Assembly: GCA_037975125.1 (NCBI GenBank)
Contig: CM075858.1
Location: 63,493,640-63,557,639 of the forward strand
Direction: 5' to 3'
Source: Latrodectus hesperus
Lineage: Eukaryota > Arthropoda > Arachnida > Araneae > Theridiidae
Length of the DNA stretch: 64,000 bases
Numbering within the stretch: position 1 is the first letter of the stretch; each line of letters begins with the position of its first letter. Made by a program: the position numbers and the translations under genes. Below are positions 1 to 11,429 of the stretch, piece by piece. Below the pieces are notes generated by a model that made no database searches, was not told the origin of the DNA, and saw nothing but the letters and a program-made list of their open reading frames with translations.

Positions 1-1299
1 AGTTCAATGTTTTGAATCACATAAAAGGAAACAGTGGAATTTAGATCATAAATCTATCATTTCTTATTTCAATATATTCTAGAAGAGACTAAAATGCAAG
101 AATACTTATATGCATCACATTGTTTGATTGCCGAATAAACTGAACAGTTAGCCCTCTGGCTTTTGAAGTTAATAAGTCAGTCGTAGGTTTAATTACATAT
201 CAGGCGGATGTGTGCTTTTAATGGTTCAGACCTCATTTTAAACATTATATTCCTGTTTAGTTCACCTCATGCCAAAAGAGGCCATAGAATAACAAGCAAA
301 TTGAACCAATTCTGGAAACCAAATGAATTCTAGATCCAAACCACATTATTTGGTTTTGGAACAAAAACTAAAGTTGTTATCTTTCTGTCCCGGATAAGAA
401 TTGATATTTGTTTTATTTGAAATTATAGAAATCGGGGTTTTGGGGTCCTAATCAAGAAATGATATGAATACTGATCAAATACATATTCACAGTATTATCC
501 TTTTTTCGATTTTATCCAAAATGACACTGGTCTTGTTGTCAAAGTAGAATTTTATTCCACAGAGTAATTGTGTGTACTTCTACATGTGATCAAAATAAAA
601 ATGAATACAGAAGCATCAAACAATATTTAAGTAAAAATATTTAATAAAAATGCTCAAAATACTGTAGAAATACAAGTATAATCCTGAATGTACTTTTCAT
701 TTCATTAAACAAGATGTAGACTTTGAACACCGAAAGATTTAGGCGTTGCATTTCCTTAATTTTGTATTCAAACTTCAATTTGTATAGATTTTTGGCCAAA
801 TCTCATTTCACTAGTATAAAAATGAATAAGTATTTTCTTGAACTTGTTTCTAAATGATTAAATCAAAATCATTATTAGTGGACTATTATCTAGGTTTAAT
901 GAGACATTAATGTATAAATTTACAATTATTTGTATTTGTGATAGCAAATACTAATATATTTATCTAAGAAGAAATATATATAGATTAATAATTATTTTTT
1001 ATCATTTAGGTCCTTTATTATTTACTTTTTATTTTTACTTAATAATTTGTTAAATAAAAATAACAAAATATTAAGTGAAAATAAGAAGACAGAAATAACG
1101 GACTGGGATGCATTTTATTTTTAACTAGTGGAAAACAGCCACACCAAATTAGACGCCAATTATGATGTGATATTTTACACTACATCACAAACTATGTTAC
1201 TGTGGTTTGGGAGTTTTGAGGGGAAAGTGTCGTTTGATCATGTAAGGAGCATGTCTTTGATGATGAGTAAAGAAAGCAAGATTTAATAAATAAATGTGG
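1..1299. other. AT-rich DNA, no gene seen
   Basis: No reading frame of useful length, RNA gene or recognisable repeat was found here. Base composition is strongly AT-biased and stops are frequent in all frames. Confidence 0.6.
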
Positions 1300-1409
1300 G
1301 TTCAAAAGTCTGTCTTTTTCATGAATAAGGTATAGCATATCACTTTAATGAGCAATGAAATAATTATTTTGTTTAGATGCGGATCTTGTCTTAGAAAATG
1401 AATAAGATG

Positions 1410-1665
1410 AAAACTAAACTCAATGGCAGGAATGTCTCCATGGAGCCAAATTTTATAGTACTCATATTTTTTTTCTTGACCACACCTTCAATTAGGGGCC
1501 AACTTAATGCAAAACTCCCAGTGTTTAGTTTCCAAGCATGTTTCGTACTAATTTTCATCTATTTATGGAAGTTCAGAAAGACTGATTCAACCTTCCCCAG
1601 CTCGAGGATAAAACCTTGGACCTGTGACTTGGGAGAGTGAGCCACTGCCACTTCGCCGGTGGGAT
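1410..1665 (-). mobile_element. tRNA-derived SINE, family A, diverged copy
   Basis: Read on the minus strand this matches the well-preserved copy at 37,931: a tRNA-like head, then a segment resembling GACTCAGCCTTTCATC, the CCAAGCATGCTTGG-like block and the AGTTTAGTTT tail. The middle is altered, and the part corresponding to the ACATATGCTTCGCACC region is replaced by an unrelated T-rich stretch. Imperfect 29-bp direct repeats flank it (1381-1409 and 1666-1694, 25 of 29 identical). That is long for a target-site duplication, so they may partly reflect the surrounding tandem repeat. Confidence 0.8.
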
Positions 1666-1799
1666 GGATCATGTCTCAGATAATGAATAAAATGTATAAG
1701 GTTTTATGGATAAAATTCGGTATAAAGTTTAGTCAATATTAGTACTTTTCAGAAACAATATCTTCTGCAACATATTTTACATATCTAGAATATGAATTC

Positions 1800-2078
1800 G
1801 AAGCCTCGGTGGGTTAGTAGTAGCGTTTCACGCTCTCAAGATACAGGTCCGAGGTTCATTCCCGGGCTGGGCAAAGTTGACTCAGTCTTTCATTCCATGA
1901 GTGTGTCGATAAACTGAATACCAAGCATGCTTGGGAACTAGACACTAGGGGTTTCGCTATAGGCTGACCACCTAATCGGGATATGTGTTTCGCACCCAGG
2001 GCCTCTCGGTCACGAAAACAGAGATGGACACTGTAGGCCTTGGCTCACATGGGCTGTCGTGCCACAGAGTTTAAAGAG
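1800..2078 (+). mobile_element. tRNA-derived SINE, family A, with target-site duplication
   Basis: This is a near full-length copy with a tRNA-like head containing an A-box-like GGGTTAGTAGTAGCG and a B-box-like GGTTCATTCCC. The family body (GACCACCTAAT, TTCGCACCCAGGG, CACATGGGCTGTCGTGCCA) follows, then a short GAGTTTAAA tail. A perfect 13-bp direct repeat AGAATATGAATTC at 1787-1799 and 2079-2091 flanks it, which is the mark of target-primed insertion. It interrupts one unit of the 240-bp array, so the array is older than this insertion. Confidence 0.93.
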
Positions 2079-2985
2079 AGAATATGAATTCTAAGATTCT
2101 CATCCTTTTGTAGGAATCATTATATAACTTCGATGTTGTTTTGATTTTAAATAAGGTGTAGAATCATGAATTCGTTCCATTATAGAAAGCAGTTAAGTTA
2201 ACTCTTTATTTTTATGCTAGGTTCACGTCCAGGACAACAAAGAAAAGTATAATATTTACTCAGTTTTTATATGTTTAATAGTCATTCTCAAATATTATAC
2301 ATATTTTTTTCTGCATGTCTGGAACATAAATAAAAGAAACTTCTTTTGTATGAATCTTTATAGTTTCGGTGTTTTCTTTGTTTTCGGATAAGATAAAAAG
2401 TCATGAATCCGAAATGACATCCCATTTTAAATGGAAATTAAGTTTATGCTTTGCTTGTGTGATAATCGTGTTTTAGACAAAGAGAAAAATGTTAAAGGTT
2501 TTATCGATGAATACAAGTATAAGCTTTAGTCGGTTTTAATACGTTTCTCAGAAGGATTCGTCAGTTACATATTCCATATATTTAGAGTAAGAAGTTGAAA
2601 ATTCTTATCTTTCTGTGTGAAGATCTTGACTTTTGGTGATTGTTTTGATTTCAAATGAGGTACGGGATCAAGAATCTGCGAATCGCTTTGCACTGTAAAC
2701 GGCAATCAATTTAATTCTTTGTTTACGCTAGGAATGTTCTTTAACGATGAATAAAAGTATGCGTCTTAGTCAGTCTTCATATGTTTCCCAGGCATTTTCT
2801 GTAATAGTAATATATTTTACATGTCTAGAGTACAGATTCGGAAAAATTCTCTTTTGTAAGAATCTTTATAGTTTCGGTGCTTGCTTTGATTTTGGATGAG
2901 ATACAGAATCACGTATCCAGAATGGCATTCCACTTTAGTTGGCAATCAAGTTGATTCTACCTTTTTATTTGAAATATAGTTTCTG

Positions 2986-3900
2986 GTGCGCTAAACCGGT
3001 TCAGGATCGTAGAAATGCTTTGGGATCGATAGTGGGAGTAGGAAAAAAAGAAATTGCTCATCCTACCCCCAAGTGGCATCTAGCGTCTCGATTTAGATGA
3101 AGCCGGGATACGTGCGACTGGAAGAACGAACGACATTTTAGAATTCAAGATGAGAGACGCGTCTCCGGCACAAAACAGAATAAGGCAGGAAGATGAAGGA
3201 GGATTCAGAGCACACACATACACACAAAAGTTAGAGGTGTGGGAGGGTAAGGTTAAAAAAATGAAAAAAATAATAAAAAATATATATATATGGGGGAAAG
3301 AGGGTGGGTGTCAGAAAGCATCTTTGGCAGGCAATCTATAATGTGCGTGTAGGAAAAATGCGAGCCAACAAAACAAGAAGCGCAAGTTGACAGAGATGGG
3401 CTGCGGGGGGTGGGGGACGAAGAGTTTTACAGACGTCGGGAGAATAAGAAAGGAATTTCTGGGAGCGGGTGATATCTTGGCTGCGTGACTGAAATCCGCT
3501 TTTTTCCTCTCTTTTTCATCTGCTTTTTCCCTTTTCGATTTGAATTGGTTTTTGAAAGCGACGAAAAATGAGAAAAAAAGACGCATCCCCAAGTACCGCA
3601 TGGATGCGCAAGATAGCCTTTGCGAGAAAACATCATGGCAAGACCCCTTCCATACATTCCCCCGCCCACCATCACTACCTTAACATGAAAAATTTGAACT
3701 TCTCGCACATTCATTTTTTTGTCCCCATGAACAAAAAAGTTCTCTTTTTTGCTTCTATCGTCCCTTATTTTCTCATTCATTCCTACTAAGAAATCGTCCC
3801 TTCGCAATTTCCCTATACAGAGCCAATTTATCCCTACCTTAGTCATTCTAATATAATATATCATTCTCCTACTGCGTCTGGAAAATGGTATTTAATAATA
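2986..3900. other. GC-richer unique block, candidate regulatory DNA
   Basis: Composition shifts sharply away from the AT-rich surroundings. There is a purine-rich tract (GGGAAAGAGGGTGGGTG), a G-run near 3408, several CpGs, and pyrimidine-rich stretches such as CCCCCGCCCACC near 3660. Short open frames exist on both strands, but none shows a recognisable domain and they overlap each other, so I do not call a gene. It resembles the other GC-richer islands at 14.6, 22.4, 25.0 and 54.7 kb. Its role as an enhancer, promoter or exon is untested. Confidence 0.45.
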
Positions 3901-5033
3901 TTTTTCCTTGAATATTTTCCCCATGGTCTATTGTGCTGCAGGGAAAAAAACACTAACGAACTTCTTTTCAACTTCGTGAAGTGGCCAATAGATGGCGGTG
4001 CGTGGTTTCTTACCGAGACTTAGTGGAGGCTCAAGATGAGTTGAGTGGAACATCCCTCCTCATCAATTGAATAAGATGTCAGGAGTTGAAGGAGAGCATA
4101 GACGCTGTATATTTATTTTCCCTTTTCATCTTAGCGCAAAAATTGGGAAATTTTCTTTGATTCGTGCGCCCGGGAAATGTATACAGCTACAATATAAATT
4201 TTTATTTCGATCCTGAAGAATAGATCTAAATAAATACACTTTGAAAAATATGACATGGATGGATGTTCTGAAGGAATTTCATTTCGTAATATTAGAGTTA
4301 GGTGTTTATTATTCAAAAACATACAAAAGGAGAAGAATATCGCTGAACCTTTGATTCGATATGAAATATAAACTCATATCAGTATGGTGAAATCACAAAA
4401 TAAAAACTTAGCATTTCTAAAGAGATGAAAAGCCTTAAACCTTTACAAATCTCATAAAATTTATTTTATATTGCAAAAAAAATCACATTATTATTAAATA
4501 TCATTTTAAAAATAATTCTTTTTTTTTCATTTTACAGTCCGATTATGTTCTGCTGATACACCAATACATTAAATAAATAAATATTTGGAAAATCATTTCT
4601 CAAATGAAAAATATTATTTCTTATATAAATGAATTAAATAGTGAAATGGGGGTATAAATATGTCGAAACTGTGCATTGCTATTGTTAAAAATAAATTGTG
4701 CGTGTAAAATCAAATTAAAACATTCTGAATCCTTAAAGAGAAAAAAAAAATATTTTAAACATTTTCAAGATATTGCGCAATGAGCACTTAAGTAAAAAAG
4801 AAATTAACATTTAATCACTAAATTTTAGTGTAATTAAAATATAGTGCAATTTTAAATTTGTAGTTGACTAAAAATATTTTGTTACTTTAAATAACAGAAG
4901 TTGGATAACATTTGATAAACACAGATTCATTAAAAAGTAATCATAGAAAAAGTTAAATGTGAAAAATTAAAGTAATTAAAAAATATTAAAATTGCGAAAT
5001 GTTTTTGTGACTAGACCATTGATTAGATGATTA
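3901..5033. other. AT-rich DNA with one AGATGGCGGT motif
   Basis: No gene was seen. A small less AT-rich patch at 3960-4100 contains AGATGGCGGT at 3990-3999, similar to YY1/Pho or CTCF-type cores. The rest is low-complexity AT-rich sequence. Confidence 0.5.
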
Positions 5034-5173
5034 ATATATGGTTGTCTACACGAGGAAAAGAATTACAACATATGGTTGTCTATATGAAATAAAAAAATTA
5101 CAATATATGGTTGTCTACATGAGATAAAAAATTACAATATATGGTTGTCTACATGAGAAAAAGAATTACATGT
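5034..5173. repeat. 34-bp minisatellite, four copies
   Basis: The block TATGGTTGTCTACATGAG, followed by an A-rich part ending in ATTACAA, recurs with GTTGTCT starting at 5041, 5075, 5110 and 5144, so the period is 34-35 bp. A degraded fifth piece (TTACATGTTTATCTGAGAAA) closes the array. The copies are quite similar, which suggests a fairly young expansion compared with the larger arrays in the window. Confidence 0.9.
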
Positions 5174-5249
5174 TTATCTGAGAAAAATATTTTTACTCAC
5201 CGTTTTGAGTATAAAATATAAAAAAGAATTTTTGAATATGTAATAATTA

Positions 5250-5287
5250 TTTTCTGTCAAGAACAAAATTGTTTTCTTGACAGAAAA
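5250..5287. repeat. Perfect 14-bp inverted repeat (hairpin)
   Basis: TTTTCTGTCAAGAA at 5250-5263 is exactly complementary to TTCTTGACAGAAAA at 5274-5287, with a 10-base loop. It lies just beyond the 3' side of the Tc1-like transposase relic (minus strand), so it could be the remnant of a transposon end or of a fold-back element. I found no matching copy at the other side of the relic. Confidence 0.85.
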
Positions 5288-5289
5288 GG

Positions 5290-5800
5290 ATTATTTGGGG
5301 GCATGATTCTCACAGAAAACCATGGAAATCTTTTGGGGAGGGGGATAGGTCAATGAGACTTGATCAGAACCTGTGCTATTCGTCTCACGGTTCCAAAAGA
5401 CTTTCTAGCTTTTGGAGAGTTTTGTGGTAATTAGACAGTCAGCAAATTCTCTGCCTTGAACATCCCAAACATGCTCGGTTAAGTTAATTTTGGGAGTCAA
5501 TAACATTTTTCTTCTTGCGATTTTTTCCTCGAGAGAAAGAAGTCATCCGCAAAGTTAAAACACATGATTTGCAACTCTCATCTATTAGCATGGGGTCATA
5601 TTTTATTGATGAAAGATAAGGACCTGTAATAGGTCTGAGGATATGATTCCTACATTTATGACCAGTTAGACACCCATTTTCAATGATATGATGGTAAGGA
5701 TGCTTGTGGACTCATCAACGAAGATGAGAGCATAGACCATCTTTCCCTTCCACTTCCATCCAAAGAAAGTACTGTTCAAAGTTAAAAGTTTGAAAGCAAA
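5290..5800 (-). pseudogene. Dead Tc1-like (Tc1/mariner) transposase fragment
   Basis: Conceptual translation of the minus strand gives, across several frameshifts and stops, blocks in the order seen in Tc1-family DDE transposases. First is GKMVYALIFVDE, like the family's MVWGGIS region. Next is CLTGHKCRNHILRPITGPYL, like LTGxRYRDEILxPIVxPY, and directly after it DPMLIDESC, like FLLMDDNARPH. After a frame change comes NLTEHVWDVQGREFAD, like SPDLNPIEHVWDMLGRRIA. The Asp of LIDES and the Glu of TEHVWD fit the second and third catalytic positions. The N-terminal DNA-binding half is not recognisable and the frame is broken repeatedly, so this is a non-functional relic. Family assignment rests on motif order and recall, without a database search. 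Confidence 0.8.
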
Positions 5801-7004
5801 TAAATAATTTAGTTATAAAACTAAAGAGATCCAATTTTATTTTGTCATTCCGCCAATACGATTGCAGAATTGTCATGAATATATTTTTTATTATTATCAT
5901 TATAATACTAGTTCAGCAGTTAATCCAGCCAATATCGTTAATTCTCTCAAAATCCCCGCCAAAATAATGATCTTTAAAGTAAAAAGTGTAAAAACTGAGC
6001 TAACTTTCTGGTTTTAAAGCTAGATTGATCCATGATCATCTAGCATTTTTCATGATCATTTCTTAATTATACCATTCCACTAAATTATTCACACACAGCT
6101 GTTTCTTCATCCATCCATAATTTCAACAAAAGCAATTAAGTTCAAAATAAAAATTGCAAGCATAAGTAAGCAGTTTAATTTTTAACTAGATTTTCAAACT
6201 AGATTGATACATTTTTTTATTGTTGGAATATGATATTTTTATTTAGCTTTTTTTCTCGTCGACTGCAATTGTTAGTTTCAATCCACAAATGCAATTTACT
6301 ATTTATTGCGAGTGCTTGTTGAAGAATTTGGTAAGTAAAAAAGAACCAATTCCAAATGCAAAATGCCTATAGAATATTGTGCATAGATTTTTTTTAAATA
6401 CGTTTTATATATTGTCAAAAAAACTATACACATTCTATATTTTGTGAAAAACAGATCACTCGAAAAGAAATAATTCCCATAGTTAAAATTTTGCAAATAT
6501 ATTTTGCTCAGTAAAAATTTGCTTTTAAGACCATTACAAACCGCTTAATTGATTGATTTAAATATCATGAGAAAATTATCCTGTTATTTTTAATAACTTT
6601 GAAAATTTCATTTAATAAAATAAAAAATTAAGCTTTTACTCTCTTGAATAATTTATCATAAATGATTTAATTAGTAACAACAGACACATCTAACACAACA
6701 GATTCAATTGGAGACATAGAGACCATGAAATTTAATATAATGCGCATATGCAAAATAAATGGGCATGTGCATTGTCCAAAACAAACACGATATGCGCATT
6801 AACCATTAACTATCCAATTTTCAGGATTAAATTGCTATTATTATTTTTTTCTATTTTATTTAAGTTTCTTAAAGCTAGTTAAATTATTTAGTATGAAAGT
6901 AACAATAAATATTTATCATTATTGGTGATTGTTTATCAAATATTAAAACACTTGAAGATTTATCTATCAATATAAAGAAATTAGCATTTTGCTATGATTT
7001 ATAT
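5801..7004. other. AT-rich DNA, no gene seen
   Basis: Nothing was recognised. The N-terminal part of the Tc1-like relic would be expected in the first few hundred bases, but I could not see its motifs. Confidence 0.5.
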
Positions 7005-7056
7005 TATTTTTATTTTGTTATGATTTATATAAATAAATCATAACAAAATGAAAATA
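7005..7056. repeat. Long near-perfect hairpin, 24-bp stem
   Basis: The arm at 7012-7028 (ATTTTGTTATGATTTAT) is exactly complementary to 7033-7049 with a 4-base loop. The stem extends outward through one G-T pair to 7005 and 7056, giving about 24 paired positions. A partial direct copy of the left arm (TTTTGCTATGATTTATAT) precedes it at about 6988. The sequence is very AT-rich. It may be a degenerate fold-back element or a small-RNA precursor. Confidence 0.8.
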
Positions 7057-7254
7057 TTAGAAAAAATTTAATATTATATATAGAGTAACTGAAGTTATTT
7101 TTGCTATTCTAATATTCCTTATTTAAGTTTCAATAAAAAAATAATTATAGTGTTAATTTTTTTAAGATGAGAAAAATTGTTTAACGCAGATGTGTCAAAT
7201 AATCAATGTGCGGAAACCAATGAAAATTATATGGCCAAAGAATCTTAAATTATT

Positions 7255-7385
7255 TTATCTAGCTAGTTAATGGACGACCTGTGTTAGGGTCTTAAGCTTA
7301 GTAGTTTGAAGGTTCGATTCCCATATTTGAGGTAAATTGTATTCTTACCTGTGGTTTGTAATAACTTTTACATGTCGGTCTTATA
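7255..7385 (+). mobile_element. tRNA-like SINE head, unassigned family
   Basis: TAGCTAGTTAATGG (7260-7273) fits an RNA polymerase III A box, and GGTTCGATTCC (7311-7321) is a perfect B box about 38 bases later. The flanks do not form a proper tRNA acceptor stem, so this is read as a tRNA-derived SINE or a tRNA pseudogene. The body to about 7385 is not recognisably shared with the other families. Confidence 0.6.
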
Positions 7386-8541
7386 TGAGCTTTTCTTAAT
7401 AAGCAAAAAATTAAAATAGTTTGATAGGTTATAACAAATTACTTAGGAGTGAAAAAACGAAAACAAAAGGAACTTCAAATTGTAAACAATTTTCATCTTC
7501 CTTAGTGAAATGGTTTCAATCTTATTAGTCCTTTATAAATATTCATAATGTGAATTAATTTTGTGTAGCAAACACAGACAATTGCTTCATTTTGTTAATG
7601 TTTTTAATTTTTAATGTTTAGTGTTAAATGGAAAATTTTGAACAAAATTGGAAATTTATGAACTATTTTGTGTCGAAAAGATTAATCTAGAATTTGAAAT
7701 AATTTTTTTTATTATATTTCATTTTAATTATTAAATATCACATCACTTTTATGATTCATATTTAATAAATTTCTTTGCAGATAAATTAAAAGGGAATAAA
7801 TATTTAAATGATAAAAGATAATTGAAAATCAATCGTATCGATCAATATGTTTATTTTTTTATCTTATTTTAATAAGATTACTAGTTATCTTCTTTACAAA
7901 ATGAATCCCATTATTTCAAAGTAATCTTCTCAAATAAGTTGCAAAAGTTTTTATTTTATTAAATATTTATGTGCATTACTTTTTTTTGAAAATGTAATAA
8001 AACATTTTTAGAAAAATAAAAATTCCTTAAAGAATAAACTGCTTACCTATAAGCATTGGATATTAAAAAAGATTTCAGTTTGCACAGAAATGAAAAACAA
8101 AATTTTTCAATCTTATTATCATTCATAAAATTAAAACTTGTTTAAAAAATGCACAGTTTTTTCATGAAAATAATGCTAAGTTATTTAATATTTCTGTTGG
8201 GTGAATCTATAAATTAATATATAATCTTTATTAATATTTTTAGAATAATTATTTTCAAAGAATATTTATTAATATTAAATGATTAAAAAAATAATTGTTT
8301 TTAATTTATTTAGTTTTTGCATGTGTGAACAATTATATTTAATATTTACTACCGATAAATATATATAGGTTGTAAAATAATTTTTACATAAAAAAATGAA
8401 CGTCTAATAACAATATATAATTCACTTTATTGATTAAGATTTTAAGGAAATAGGATTAAATTAGTGGATCATTCTACTTAATCCTGAATTTCTATATTCG
8501 AGACTATTTTACAAGATTGCAAAATTATAAGAAAAATGCTA
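7386..8541. other. AT-rich DNA, no gene seen
   Basis: Low-complexity AT-rich sequence with no reading frame, RNA gene or repeat that I can support. Confidence 0.55.
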
Positions 8542-8556
8542 CGCAAGCGTTGTTTA

Positions 8557-8852
8557 AACTAAACTCCATGGCACGACAGCCCATGTGGGCCAAGGCCTAC
8601 AGTGCCCATAATTGTTTTCATGACCGAGAGCCCTGGGGTGCGAAGCATATGTCCCAGTTAGGTGGTCAGCCTAACGTAAGACCCCCAGTGTTTAGTTCAC
8701 AACCATGCTTGGTACTCAGTTAATCGGCCCGCTGAAGGGATGAAAGGCTGAGTCAACCTTGCCCAGCCCGAGGATCGAACCTCGGACCTGTGTTTATTTT
8801 ATAGCTTAGTGGCAGCGTGAAACGCTGACTTGAAAGCGCTATCCGAAGGCTT
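8557..8852 (-). mobile_element. tRNA-derived SINE, family A, minus strand
   Basis: This is a near full-length reverse copy. It starts with AAACTAAACTCCATGGCACG (complement of the tail) and runs through GGTGCGAAGCATATGTCCCA and the body to the complement of the B box (GGATCGAACC). It ends in a tRNA-like head that is partly altered (TTATAGCTTAGTGGCAGCG). Flanking direct repeats at 8542-8556 and 8853-8867 share 13 of 15 bases (CGNAAGCGTTGNTTA) and are a target-site duplication. Confidence 0.92.
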
Positions 8853-8869
8853 CGAAAGCGTTGCTTAAA

Positions 8870-9397
8870 GGTGGCAATATTTTATGGAAATATACTACAA
8901 GATTATTCCTTGAATAAAGGGTTACAAATTTAAAGTCTTCCTATGGAAAACAACGAATTTAAAATTATTCTACACTTTTTGAGAAATACATATTAGTTTG
9001 TGTAAATATTGGTAGTAATTATATATTTTGTATTTTTAAAGAAAATAACGACATATATAAACTTAGATTGCAAAAATAAAATTTATTTTTTTCATCTCAA
9101 TTTGTATTGTAATTTTTAAGTTATGAAATTTATTATAAAAAGGAAAACATACTCAATTTGTAAGAATACACGCTATAATCAATGCAGAAATTTTTTTAAC
9201 TGTCAACTTATTTATAGTTATTGAATTATGAGTTTCGCAATATTATTAATATTTGTCAATCGAAGGAATTAAATAAATATCAATTTCATATTCGAGGAAA
9301 ATAAAGAAAAATTGATATTTGGGAATTATGTTTAATTGTATAGTGGTAAAACCAAACTAAGATGTGAGATCAAAGAAATATATCTTTAGTATTGTTT
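8870..9397. other. AT-rich DNA, no gene seen
   Basis: Nothing recognisable. Confidence 0.5.
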
Positions 9398-9560
9398 GCG
9401 TGCCAGGTTAGCAAATAAAGGGTTTGTTTGCTGTCCTTTTGTTCAACAATTTATGGATTCAATTCTACCTTGAGTATGAATAATATAGTGATAGAGTGAT
9501 GGTATGAGTAATATAGTAATCCATTTTAAACTGTAGGTCCCAGTCTAAATTAACCCTCAT
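9398..9560 (+). mobile_element. tRNA-derived SINE, family C
   Basis: This shares two blocks in the same order with the reverse complement of 18,120-18,290. The first is a head resembling CTGTCCTTTTGTTCAACAAT, then TGGATTCAATTCTACCTTGA, a degenerate B box. The second is a downstream block like TTAAACTGTAGGTCCCAGTC. An internal duplication (TATGAATAATATAGTGAT / TATGAGTAATATAGTAAT) lies between them. It is diverged, and no target duplication was recognised. Confidence 0.75.
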
Positions 9561-10876
9561 GAGCAAAAATGACAGCTAAGTGGCAAAATATTTATTACTT
9601 ATACTAAATATATGATTATATATTGTCTTTATCTATAATGTTAAAATATTTCATTGTTACATAATATCTAGATAAAAATGTTTTTATTAATCATTAAATT
9701 TTCAAAATATTTTTGTATATTGGTTTATAATAAGTTAGAAACCCTATCATGTACATATTTTACATCGTTTTTAATGACCTTGTACACTATTTAATAAATT
9801 GTTAGATAAACTAAAAATTTTTATCAATAGCAAAAATATCTAAAATGCTGTCTAAATAATAAATCAAAAAATGATTAATTAGTTAAATAGGTAATTGAAA
9901 TAAAAATAAGGAAAGGAAATGTAGAAAGATATTTTATATCGAAATAATTATACTTTTTTTTTACAATAGAATATTATAACTTTGATAAATTATATATTTA
10001 ACGTATATAATCTTGTATTTTCAATGTATTCAATCTGTATCTTAAAAATATTTTCGAATTTGTAAATTTGAAATTCTTGAAAAAATTTATCTTTTCAAGA
10101 ACAAATATTTTCTGACAAATTTTTGGTTAATATCACTTCAACTCTCTCTAATTATATCGTAATACTTTTTTAAATTTAAATTGAATTTAAATTATTAAAA
10201 TAAATATTCCTTTTCAATCATTATAATAATTCTAATAAGCCTTTCCATCTAATAGATACTAGGATTTGAAAAATTAAAAAATAATAATAATAATATAGTC
10301 AATTTAAGTTTCTTTCTGCATTTTTATCATAGTATGTTTGTAGTATCTGATTGTAACAATGACAAATAAACAGCTATCGTGGATTATATAAAAGCGGTAA
10401 ATTCATTAACCATTAAAAATGTTTTGATTACCACAGAAACATTTTTTTGTCTTTATGCGAATTTCTGTAAATGGAAAATAATATTATTTTTATGGCGAAA
10501 AATAAATTAAGAATATTTGATCTGTCATTTTGCTGTCTTGTAATTAGGAAATGTTTATCCTTTTCTATTCCTTATTTAAATCAAGGATTAAAATATGCCT
10601 TTCTGATGCTGCATAAATATTTTTCCTAATTCCAGTTTCATTCCACGAACGAAAGGAAATCATACAATTTAAATCAGTCATTACGTTGAGAGAATTTTTT
10701 TAAGAAAATTTAAAAATTTTTGAATTAGATCAGTTTTGATTTCTGATAGAGTGATTTATGCTTTTCAAGCTGAACAAATGCTTCTTGCATATTACTGAAT
10801 AAAAAAAGAAATTGGTTTCTGATAAGGATATTATTATTTAAAAAAATTCTCGTACTTCCGCACATATTGTTGATGT
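9561..10876. other. AT-rich DNA, no gene seen
   Basis: No supported feature. Short A- or T-rich runs only. Confidence 0.5.
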
Positions 10877-10891
10877 CAAATATATAAAGGA

Positions 10892-11257
10892 GCAGTGATA
10901 ACCCAGTGGTTCGGGCATCGGTGTCCGAAGCGGCGGGGTTCGATTACTAATGCTGTCCAAGACCCACCGAGTACATGCGATATGCGTGCTCGTAAAATCT
11001 GTGAAGGGAAAGTCCTATCGTCGGTTGTTGAGCAGTTACCATGAGTGTAATGGTCAGGAGAAAATTTCCTTCTTCTCCAAATCAATGTCAAAATTGAGGG
11101 AGTGGATCCTCTGGTGGTGCCATCTGTCGGAGGAGTTTAAAGCAAATTCGTACTTTCACCTTCGTTGTGCTTTGGAAAGACACACCCAACTGACTTAAAT
11201 TCGCATAGCCAGCGGAATAGCGAGTTTGTCTTGTCTAAGTGTCATAAGTAACAACAC
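10892..11257 (+). mobile_element. tRNA-derived SINE, family B
   Basis: The head carries an A-box-like TAACCCAGTGGTTCGGG and a B-box-like GGGTTCGATTACT. It is followed by a body of about 300 bases that is much less AT-rich than the flanks. The 3' end reads CTTGTCTAAGTGTCATAAGT then AACAACACC. Direct repeats at 10,877-10,891 and 11,258-11,272 (CAAANATATNAAGNA, 12 of 15 identical) are a plausible target-site duplication. The 3' tail resembles the end of the LINE relic at 48,985-49,887, hinting that such a LINE mobilised it. Confidence 0.82.
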
Positions 11258-11429
11258 CAAACATATGAAGAATGTTTAAGACTACTTATAAGTAAACTTC
11301 ACTGTAAATTATTTATACCCCTTTACACACATGGGTTAGTCTTTCAAATGGACAAGGAAATGTGAAAACAAGAAAGAGCACACTATTTTTAATTCTATGT
11401 TACAGTAGTTCAGTGAACCTACTGATAGA

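Larger units (their letters stand above)
1300..2985. repeat. Decayed ~240-bp tandem array with SINE insertions
   Basis: A marker resembling GATGAATAAAAGTATnnnnTTAGTC recurs near 1706, 2236, 2505 and 2745. A second marker (ATGAATCCGnAATGnCATTCC-like) recurs near 2166, 2402, 2668 and 2911. Once the SINE at 1800-2078 is subtracted, the spacing is about 238 to 269 bp. Four copies are clear and a poorer fifth may lie upstream at about 1300-1410. Copies look moderately diverged from each other, so the array is old. The right boundary is near 2985, where the sequence turns into a GC-richer unique block. Confidence 0.75.

Noticed and set aside
5034..5173. A CRISPR-like array
   Set aside because: The repeats are head to tail with no unique spacers, and the host is eukaryotic. 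It is a minisatellite.
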